NCBI GenBank assembly: GCA_024277145.1
Contig: JAJRVU010000114.1
Coordinates: forward strand, 1 to 41,782
Length of the DNA stretch: 41,782 nucleotides
From: Planctomycetota bacterium
GTDB taxonomy: Bacteria; Planctomycetota; Planctomycetia; Planctomycetales; Planctomycetaceae
Direction of reading: 5' to 3'
Below the pieces are notes generated by a model. The model saw nothing but the letters and a program-made list of their open reading frames with translations. It did no database searches and had not been told where the DNA came from. Position numbers and translations under genes: made by a program. Positions 8,175 to 15,364 of the stretch are shown here, piece by piece. Every line of letters begins with the position of its first letter. Position 1 is the first letter of the stretch.

Positions 8175-9572
8175 ATGAAATGTAATCCGATAAAAGCAAC
8201 CATGAAATTAACTTTCATTTTTACAATCGTATTAATGAGCCTTTTCTGGGTTCAGGAAAATCGGATTTCCGCAGCAGATGGATGGAAAGCAGGAATTGCA
8301 AAATCAGTCATCACACCGGAGAAGGGGGTTTGGCTGGCAGGTTACGGTTCCAAGCGGGCACCTATCGGAAAACTTCACGACATCTGGATGAAAGCGTTAG
8401 CGTTGGAAGATGCCAATGGAAAACAGGCCGTCATGGTAACCAGTGATTTTCAAGGTGTTCCTAAAATCATGAGTGACCGAGTTTTTAAACAGGTCGAAAA
8501 GCAATTTGGACTCAAACGTGATCAGATCATGTTCACTTTTTCTCATAACCATTGCGGACCCCGACTTGGTGATGACTTGCAGGATTACTACCCCGTTGAT
8601 GAAGAACAGGTTAAACTGGTTCAGGAATACACGGATCAAATGGTTATTGAAGCGGTTAAAATGGTCGGCAAAGCCCTTTCTGATTTAAAACCTGCAATCC
8701 TGAAACAAGGGGAAGGTTTATCCACTTTTGCAGTCAATCGTCGCAATAATCGTGAAGCGGATGTCCCTTCGATGAGAAAAAAGGGAATTCCATTAATAGG
8801 CCCCGTGGATCACACCGTTCCCGTCATGACGGTGACAAGACCCGATGGAAAACTGGCTGCAGTTCTGTTTGGATATGCCTGCCACCCAACGACGATGAGT
8901 TTTACAAAAATTTGTGGCGATTACCCTGGATTTGCACAAATCGAAATCGAAAAGAATCATCCCGGCACAACTGCCATGTTTGTCAACACTTGTGGGGGAG
9001 ATCAGAATCCGTTGCCACGGCGAAAAATTCAACTTTGCGAAAAATATGGCCACATGCTGGCAACTGCAGTGGAAGAAACTCTCAATCAATCTTTAAATCC
9101 GATTTCCCCCACCCTGCAAACTGCTTTTGAGATTGTGGAACTTCCCTACCTGAAAACTGTCACAAAAGAAGACTTGGAATCTGCAGCAAAAACAGGCAAC
9201 AGGCTTAAAAAGCGATGGGCGAAACGGCTTCTCAAAAAATTGGAAGCAGGTGATAAATTTCCCGCTTCGTACCCTTATCCACTTCACACTTGGAAACTTG
9301 GAAAATCTATGCTCGTCATAGGAATGGGTGCAGAGACCGTTGTTGATTATGCTTTGAGGTTCAAAAAAGAATTCGGCCCCGGTACCTGGGTTTGTGGATA
9401 TGCAGATGACATGATTTCTTACATTCCATCTCGGCGTGTCTGGGAAGAAGGAGGATATGAAGGAGGTTCTAATCTTTATGAATATGGCCGACCTGCTTAT
9501 CGATGGGCAGGGGATATTGAAATCCTAATTTCAGAATCGATTGATAAACTCGTCAAGAAAGTGAATGAATAA
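8175..9572 (+). CDS. Secreted neutral/alkaline ceramidase-like protein
   Basis: 465-aa exported protein with the N-terminal domain fold of neutral/alkaline non-lysosomal ceramidase. Signals are 'AGIAKSVITP...LAGYGSKR', the metal motif SHNHCGPR (His124, His126) and GYACHPTTM (His237). At 271-279 it has NTCGGDQNP where true ceramidases carry a nucleophilic-Ser GDVSPN-type motif. The nucleophile is therefore missing and ceramide hydrolysis is doubtful; a related hydrolase role is more cautious. Signal peptide lies within residues 1-34. A second in-frame ATG (codon 10, 8202) is an alternative start; neither has a strong Shine-Dalgarno. The next gene starts 18 bp downstream, suggesting co-transcription. 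Confidence 0.87.
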   Translation: MKCNPIKATMKLTFIFTIVLMSLFWVQENRISAADGWKAGIAKSVITPEKGVWLAGYGSKRAPIGKLHDIWMKALALEDANGKQAVMVTSDFQGVPKIMSDRVFKQVEKQFGLKRDQIMFTFSHNHCGPRLGDDLQDYYPVDEEQVKLVQEYTDQMVIEAVKMVGKALSDLKPAILKQGEGLSTFAVNRRNNREADVPSMRKKGIPLIGPVDHTVPVMTVTRPDGKLAAVLFGYACHPTTMSFTKICGDYPGFAQIEIEKNHPGTTAMFVNTCGGDQNPLPRRKIQLCEKYGHMLATAVEETLNQSLNPISPTLQTAFEIVELPYLKTVTKEDLESAAKTGNRLKKRWAKRLLKKLEAGDKFPASYPYPLHTWKLGKSMLVIGMGAETVVDYALRFKKEFGPGTWVCGYADDMISYIPSRRVWEEGGYEGGSNLYEYGRPAYRWAGDIEILISESIDKLVKKVNE

Positions 9573-9590
9573 TATTAGGAACTCGACTAC

Positions 9591-10376
9591 ATGGAACCGC
9601 TTCAATTTACGCAGGGAATGCTGACACCAGACCCGACAAGCGGGATTGATGTTAAAACAACGCTTGCCCATTTTGCAATCATCACTTATCTGGTTGATCC
9701 GGAAAAACTCAGACCACATATTCATGATCGATTTGAATTAGTCACCATCACAACAGAAGAAGGGGAAACCAGAGCTCTTGTGTCGGTTGTTCCCTTTCTT
9801 GATCAGGATTTTCGGTTTCTGAATTGTCCCTGGCCAAAATGGGTATTTGGTCAAACGAATTATCGGGCATACGTGATAGATTCTGAAACCGGAGAACATT
9901 GCGTCTGGTTCTTCGGAACTTCCCTTGATACGCTTACCATCTTTATCCCCAAAAATATATGGAAACTCCCCTGGTACAAAGCCCGAATCCATTATGATTG
10001 CCAGTTTGATCAACAACAAAACCGATTTACAAAGTACCAGATGAAAACCAGAAGTGACTGGGCACCTGCAGAATTGGAAATAGAAGATTCCGGAACGCCC
10101 GTTGAAACACTTGATGGCTTTCCTGATCTTGAAACCGGGCTCGTTATATTAACTCATCCGACAAAAGGATATTTTAACCGCAGGGATGGAAAACTCGGTA
10201 CATACTCCATCTGGCATGACCGCCTTCAACTCACAAGTGGAAAACTGGTTAAAGCCAATTTTGGCCTATTGAATCAGCTTGAACTCATTCCAGAAGGTGA
10301 CTTGAATTCAATCCACTCTGTCCTGCTAACCAAATCAACAGAATTCATTATCTATCTCCCACCCCGTCTCGTTTGA
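9591..10376 (+). CDS. DUF2071 family protein (YqjF/acetoacetate-decarboxylase-like)
   Basis: 261-aa soluble protein with features of DUF2071: an early 'AHFAIITYLVDPEKLRPHI', the NYRAYV strand and a CVWFFGTSLDT block. The family is related in fold to acetoacetate decarboxylase, but the catalytic role is not established. No signal peptide. The start is supported by AGGA ten nt upstream of the ATG. It follows the ceramidase-like gene by 18 bp, so the two are likely co-transcribed, although no functional link is evident. Confidence 0.83.
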   Translation: MEPLQFTQGMLTPDPTSGIDVKTTLAHFAIITYLVDPEKLRPHIHDRFELVTITTEEGETRALVSVVPFLDQDFRFLNCPWPKWVFGQTNYRAYVIDSETGEHCVWFFGTSLDTLTIFIPKNIWKLPWYKARIHYDCQFDQQQNRFTKYQMKTRSDWAPAELEIEDSGTPVETLDGFPDLETGLVILTHPTKGYFNRRDGKLGTYSIWHDRLQLTSGKLVKANFGLLNQLELIPEGDLNSIHSVLLTKSTEFIIYLPPRLV

Positions 10377-10477
10377 GTACAACTTTTCTATAAATTTCGA
10401 TACAATATCAGCTTGATATTCTTATGAGATCAAACTGTTTAGCTGTTTTATAAGTTAACGGGTACTAAATAATAGAG

Positions 10478-12910
10478 ATGGATTTTTCGAACATGATTCT
10501 CACCACGATTAATAAACGCTGTTTGCAAATTCTCATTATCATTTCCCCAATCTTCTTTTGTCAATCTGCTATTGGTGAAGAACCCGCCTCGCCATTTGTT
10601 GCAGGTTTTGATCGCTTTGCAAGACATAAGCAAATTGATCTCAAAACCAGTGGAAGGCTTCTTGTTACAGAATTAAACTGCACTGCCTGTCATTCCAGCA
10701 ATAATAAAGAATTACAACCCAAACAAGGACCAATCCTGACCGGTGCAGGGAACCGCCTGCAGAATAGCTGGATCAAACAATTCCTGTCCAATCCACAAAA
10801 AACCAAGCCGGGCACCACAATGCCTGATCTGTTAAGTCATTTATCTGCAGATGAAAAAAAGAAATCAATAGAAGCCTTAGCTACATTTTTATCGACAAAG
10901 CATCAGCCATTTCCTGAATTAAAAAGCACAGGCGTGAATCCACTGCCACTGGAATACTGGAAAAAAGGAAACGCCTCACAAGGAGAGCAACTTTATCATC
11001 AAGCAGGTTGTGTTGCCTGTCATGAACCTGACCCTGATTATGAAGGTGGATCTAATAATCTTTCCCCGTTCGATAAACAGCTTGAACAACTGGATCCTGA
11101 AGACATTGAAGAACTCGGGCTGAACCATTTGCTTCGCCCCATCAAATCCGTCCCTCTTCCAGATTTAAAAAAGAAGTACACATTAAAATCGCTTCTATTT
11201 TTTCTATTGAATCCTGAGTCTGTTCGCTCAGCGGGACGTATGCCTAACTTGAAATTAAAAACTCTTGAAGCTTCTGATCTTGCAGCTTACCTTCTTAAAG
11301 ATCAGAAAATCAAAAAAGCTGAAACACACGTTTCCGATTCTCTTGTAAAACGAGGACAAAAATTATTCGTTGAATTGAACTGTATCAATTGCCACCAGAT
11401 AAAAGGCCTTAAACCGCTAAAAAAATTCACTTCATTAACAAAGCTCAACATTACCAAGATAAATTGTGTATCGAATTCGGATAAAGCACTCCCTCAATTC
11501 CACCTTGATAATACGCAAATTGAATCATTGAAAGTCACTCTTACTGATCTCAAAAAGAATAAAAACAAAGAGAAACTATCACATCAGGCGCAACTTGATT
11601 TTCGAATACTGAAACTGAATTGTTATGCATGCCATGAAAGGGAAAAACAGGGGGGAATTGGCCGTAACAAAAAACGTTTCTTTGAAACAATTGGCCATGT
11701 TGATATTGGTGATGAAGGGCGATTTCCTCCGGAACTGACCGGCTTGGGACAAAAAATGCTTCTAGGGTTGATGAAAAATGTATTGGAAGGAAAATCTGAA
11801 ATCAGACCTTTTATGACAATTCGAATGCCCAGATATCCCGCCAAAGAAACAATTCCCTTGCCAGAATTGTTCTCAAAAGCAGATCAGTATCAAAAAATCA
11901 CTGAAGCAACTGTTTTTGGTGGTCAAAAAGGCTTGGCAACAGAAGGGCGAAAACTGATTAACAATGGCTGTATTCAGTGTCATCAATTATTAGATGAAAA
12001 ACTTCCGAGTGTTGTGGGTGTCGACCTTGCTGGGATGTCAAAAAGAGTTCATCCCGAATGGTTCCGCGATTTCCTGTTAGATCCTGCCAGTTTAAAAACA
12101 CGAACACGAATGCCTACATTTTTTCCCGATGGAAAAAGTTCTAACCCTGATATTCTGGATGGAAAAGTTGACCGTCAGATAGCTGCAATATGGGCTTACC
12201 TGAAAGAAATTGATAAACATCCACTGCCTGAAAAAATACTGGCTGCCCAGTCCCGCGACACTGAACTTGTTCCCGAAAAACATCCTATTCTTATTCGTAC
12301 ATTTATGAAAGAAGCGGGAACACATGCGATTGCCGTCGGATTTCCGGAAAAAATCCATTACGCATTCAATGCAGAAAACGTTCAACTTTCTCAGCTATGG
12401 AAAGGACGTTTTCTGGATGCAAAAGGGACCTGGTACGAACGGTTTACCCCACCTGCATTGCCTCTGGGTAAAAACCTGATTTCAATGCCCGCAAAACCAT
12501 CCTTTGCATTTCTTAAAAATCTCAAACAGGATTGGCCAACAGAAAACAATCGTATCCAGTTTCTGGGTTACCGGCTGGATAAACAAAAAATCCCCACTTT
12601 TCTTTATCGTTTGAATAATCATGATTTCCAGGATCGAATCAGCCCTGATGGCTCAAATGGATTCACGCGAATTATTCACCTGAATAAATTTTCACAAGAA
12701 AAGAATTCGGGCAAACTTTATTTCCTTGTGAATTCAGGAAAGAAATTGAAACAAAAGAAACCCTTTTCCTACACAAATGAATCAGGGTTAACATCAGTTC
12801 TTCCAGAATTATTAAGCAAAAAGGGGATTCTCCACAAACAAGAGGAATTAACCTTGTGGATTCTGCCTCTCGAATCAATCACTCAATTTGAAGTCAAATA
12901 TCAGTGGTAA
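10478..12910 (+). CDS. Exported multi-heme c-type cytochrome (five CXXCH)
   Basis: 810-aa protein with a signal peptide (residues 6 to about 34 if the start is the second ATG at 10493) and five heme-c attachment motifs: CTACH 68-72, CVACH 178-182, CINCH 302-306, CYACH 382-386 and CIQCH 498-502. Distal Met ligands are plausible in phrases such as 'GTTMPDL', 'AGRMPNL' and 'TRMPTFF', the usual pattern of mono-heme cytochrome c domains in tandem. The ~250-residue C-terminal region has no heme motif and is unrecognised. It should work in the periplasm in electron transfer. The next gene, a sorbosone-dehydrogenase-like propeller, begins within 55 bp, consistent with an oxidation module feeding electrons to this cytochrome (inference). 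Confidence 0.88.
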   Translation: MDFSNMILTTINKRCLQILIIISPIFFCQSAIGEEPASPFVAGFDRFARHKQIDLKTSGRLLVTELNCTACHSSNNKELQPKQGPILTGAGNRLQNSWIKQFLSNPQKTKPGTTMPDLLSHLSADEKKKSIEALATFLSTKHQPFPELKSTGVNPLPLEYWKKGNASQGEQLYHQAGCVACHEPDPDYEGGSNNLSPFDKQLEQLDPEDIEELGLNHLLRPIKSVPLPDLKKKYTLKSLLFFLLNPESVRSAGRMPNLKLKTLEASDLAAYLLKDQKIKKAETHVSDSLVKRGQKLFVELNCINCHQIKGLKPLKKFTSLTKLNITKINCVSNSDKALPQFHLDNTQIESLKVTLTDLKKNKNKEKLSHQAQLDFRILKLNCYACHEREKQGGIGRNKKRFFETIGHVDIGDEGRFPPELTGLGQKMLLGLMKNVLEGKSEIRPFMTIRMPRYPAKETIPLPELFSKADQYQKITEATVFGGQKGLATEGRKLINNGCIQCHQLLDEKLPSVVGVDLAGMSKRVHPEWFRDFLLDPASLKTRTRMPTFFPDGKSSNPDILDGKVDRQIAAIWAYLKEIDKHPLPEKILAAQSRDTELVPEKHPILIRTFMKEAGTHAIAVGFPEKIHYAFNAENVQLSQLWKGRFLDAKGTWYERFTPPALPLGKNLISMPAKPSFAFLKNLKQDWPTENNRIQFLGYRLDKQKIPTFLYRLNNHDFQDRISPDGSNGFTRIIHLNKFSQEKNSGKLYFLVNSGKKLKQKKPFSYTNESGLTSVLPELLSKKGILHKQEELTLWILPLESITQFEVKYQW

Positions 12911-12963
12911 CCCTGTTTTCCAATATTAATTCTTTTTTAAATTACCGTTCGGATTCATTCATC

Positions 12964-14532
12964 ATGCAAAAAGCAAAATCTGTAACCGCTGCATTATTTC
13001 TTTTCTGTTTAGTCATCGAATTTTTTAGCAGCACAAGTAATTTTATTCAAGCAGCGGAATCGGACTACTACAAAATCGTTTCTATTTTCACACCCAAAGT
13101 TCAATCAGATTCCAGATCAAAAAACTGGAAACCTGCACCCAATGGGTTGGCGCTGGAGGTTAGTGGAATGGCCAAAATGAATAATGGCCGATTGGCAGTT
13201 GCTATCAGGAAAGGAGAAATCTGGATTCTTGATGGAGTTTACGATGAACCTCCCAAAAATGTTACCTACAAAAGATTTGCCTCCGGATTACATGAACCAT
13301 TAGGCTTATTGAAACACAAGGATTCTTTTTACACGGTACAAAGATCAGAACTGACAAAAATTCGTGACCTTGATGGTGATGGAATTGCAGATGAATATAA
13401 AACCATTGCAAAAGGGTGGGGAGTCACCGGTCATTATCATGAGTATGCCTACGGTCCCAAGATGGATCATCAGGGAAATTTATGGCTGACACTCAACATT
13501 GGCCTCGGACTAAAAGCAGAACACAAAAAAAAGACGTTGTTTGAACCGAATTTAAAAGTCAGGCAGGGAAGTTGGCGCGGCTGGGGAATGAAAGTCACGC
13601 CACAAGGAAAGCTAATTCCGGTCTGTGCGGGAATGCGTTCTCCCTGCGGCATTGGTGCTAATAGTGAAGGAGACATGTTTTACACGGACCAACAAGGGAA
13701 CTGGGTTGGAACAAACACTCTGCATCACATGAGAAAAGGAGCTTTCTTTCATCACCCGGAAGCACTCGCATCAATGGTTTTACCGAATTCTCCTATCAAA
13801 GGGATTACTGAAATCCCCAATGGTATCCCGTTCCCGAAAGCGATTGAAAAACTACCTCAATTAAAACCGCCCGCTGTTTGGTTTCCTTATAAAAAAGTAG
13901 GCCAGTCAGCAACAGATATCCTTCTTGATCAAAGTGGCGGAAAATTCGGACCCTTCGCGGGACAATTCTTTATCGGGGAATTCACGCTCTCTTCAATTAA
14001 CCGGGTTTTTCTTGAAAAAATCAAAGGCGAATATCAGGGAGCCTGCTTCCCGTTTCGAGAAGGGTTTGCATCAGCTGTCCTCCGACTGGAACAGGGAGAA
14101 GATGGAAGCCTGTTTGCAGGCTTAAGCAACCGTGGCTGGAGCAGTCTGGGGTCTGCATCATATGGATTGGAACGGCTTGTCTGGACAGGAAAAGTTCCCT
14201 TTGAAATCAAAGAAATGAAAGCCAAAGCAGATGGATTTGAACTCGTCTTCACCAAACCGGTTGATCCAAAATCAGTTAGCAATCCTCAATCTTATTCCAT
14301 GAACAGTTACACTTATACTTATCACTCCACTTATGGCAGTGATGAAATTCAGAAAAAAGATCTGAAAATTGAATCTGTAAAAATCTCACCAGACAGGTTA
14401 AAAGCTCATTTAATAATTACTGGCCTTCGTGAGTTTTACGTCCATGAACTTCATGTCAAAGGAGTAAGAAGTTCCACAGGCGAGCCGGTTCTTCATCCAA
14501 GAGCTTACTACACCCTTAACCAGATTCCGTAA
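12964..14532 (+). CDS. Exported sorbosone/glucose-dehydrogenase-like beta-propeller
   Basis: 522-aa protein from the ATG at 12964. This start gives a clean signal peptide (hydrophobic run followed by 'FIQAAES'). The longer GTG start at 12904 overlaps the upstream stop and adds an implausible leader. The body resembles the planctomycete 'membrane-bound dehydrogenase' propellers related to sugar/sorbosone dehydrogenases: 'GLHEPLGLL', 'DLDGDGIADEY', 'YGPKMDHQGNLWLTLN', 'GMRSPCGIGANSEGDMFYTDQQGNW'. The last ~100 residues look like an Ig/FN3-like add-on. The substrate is unknown; oxidation of a sugar with electrons passed to the preceding multiheme protein is the natural hypothesis. No heme motif of its own. 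Confidence 0.83.
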   Translation: MQKAKSVTAALFLFCLVIEFFSSTSNFIQAAESDYYKIVSIFTPKVQSDSRSKNWKPAPNGLALEVSGMAKMNNGRLAVAIRKGEIWILDGVYDEPPKNVTYKRFASGLHEPLGLLKHKDSFYTVQRSELTKIRDLDGDGIADEYKTIAKGWGVTGHYHEYAYGPKMDHQGNLWLTLNIGLGLKAEHKKKTLFEPNLKVRQGSWRGWGMKVTPQGKLIPVCAGMRSPCGIGANSEGDMFYTDQQGNWVGTNTLHHMRKGAFFHHPEALASMVLPNSPIKGITEIPNGIPFPKAIEKLPQLKPPAVWFPYKKVGQSATDILLDQSGGKFGPFAGQFFIGEFTLSSINRVFLEKIKGEYQGACFPFREGFASAVLRLEQGEDGSLFAGLSNRGWSSLGSASYGLERLVWTGKVPFEIKEMKAKADGFELVFTKPVDPKSVSNPQSYSMNSYTYTYHSTYGSDEIQKKDLKIESVKISPDRLKAHLIITGLREFYVHELHVKGVRSSTGEPVLHPRAYYTLNQIP

Positions 14533-14566
14533 AAAAGCCATTATTTACGTGATGCGGTATCTGGAA

Positions 14567-14974
14567 TTACTCGCCGACAACCTGATCCAGAATGAATTCT
14601 TCAATATAGATGGGTAGCGGGGGATCATAATGAACAGAAAGCGCAACAGCGTCACTCGGCCGACAATCCATTTCAATCAATTCTCCTGTTGGACCTTTCA
14701 ATCGAATCACTGCATAGTAAGTGTGATCAATCAGGTTGTTAATCACGATATCCTGAGCTTCCCAATCCTGCATCTGGATCACTGACTTAATTAAATCATG
14801 AGTCATCGGCCTGGGAGGAATATTTCCCTGTACGCGTCGATCAATAACAAGGGCTTCGTTTTCACCAATAAGGATGGGAAACGTTCGACCACCGTCAATT
14901 TCACGAATATAAATCGCATATTGATCATTAATTTCACTGATGATAATGCGAGAAAGTTCCATTTGGATTAGCAA
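14567..14974 (-). CDS. Bifunctional nuclease (DUF151/BFN) domain protein
   Basis: 135-aa protein consisting of a single bifunctional-nuclease domain (formerly DUF151): 'RTFPILIGENEALVIDRRV', 'RPMTHDLIKSVI', 'MDCRPSDAVALSV' and 'PIYIEEFILDQ'. Family members have reported RNase/DNase activity in plants, but the bacterial role is poorly defined. The start is a TTG at 14974: AAAAGGG lies at 14982-14988 with a 7-nt spacer, a better fit than the in-frame ATG at 14962, which would be 19 nt away. It stands downstream of valS but is separated from it by 390 bp containing a dispersed repeat. Confidence 0.88.
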   Translation of the reverse strand: MLIQMELSRIIISEINDQYAIYIREIDGGRTFPILIGENEALVIDRRVQGNIPPRPMTHDLIKSVIQMQDWEAQDIVINNLIDHTYYAVIRLKGPTGELIEMDCRPSDAVALSVHYDPPLPIYIEEFILDQVVGE

Positions 14975-15364
14975 AACAATACCCTTTTATTGAATGACAG
15001 CCAGTTTGATGTCTTTTATCGTATAAAATATTTTATCACGAGAGCGTTTCTGCAATTGATGTGGAAGGTTTAAGTTTTATCCCGACTATACATACATCGC
15101 GCCACGTTCTACTTCATTTCCAGACATTGTCTAGTACCTTGCCAAGGCTGAGCCCTGTTACGAAAAAGGGGGGGGTGTAAGAACTCTAACGCACTCCGTT
15201 GTCGTGCTTTATGCACTTTACCAACCCCAATCTTTAAATTTGACGAAACACTAGTGTAATACGGTTTTTATCTAAACAGAAGTATAAACTCATCGCGAAA
15301 ATGTCAGCAGTGGAATAAAGGGGGATGAAAATTCAAGACCGATTTTAAATTGTTACGGTCAGCC
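14975..15364. other. Intergenic region between valS and the BFN gene
   Basis: About 390 bp without a coding region. The central part is one copy of a dispersed repeat (15129-15253). The G8 run near 15168-15175 lies inside it. The rest is AT-rich and carries the start region of the BFN gene. No further gene is seen. Confidence 0.55.
15129..15253 (+). repeat. Dispersed ~120-bp repeat, copy 1
   Basis: Shares two exact 18-bp blocks with the copy at 20018-20129: CGCACTCCGTTGTCGTGC (15190-15207) and AAATTTGACGAAACACTA (15236-15253). It also has the same left end GTCTRGTRCCTTG. An inner GCAC...GTGC hairpin and a G-run facing a downstream CCCC run are conserved between copies. Same orientation as copy 2. 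Looks like a small non-autonomous element or a structured intergenic repeat. Confidence 0.82.

Noticed and set aside
12904-12963. Longer GTG start for the propeller gene
   Set aside because: Overlaps the upstream stop and places a non-signal extension before a clear signal peptide at 12964.
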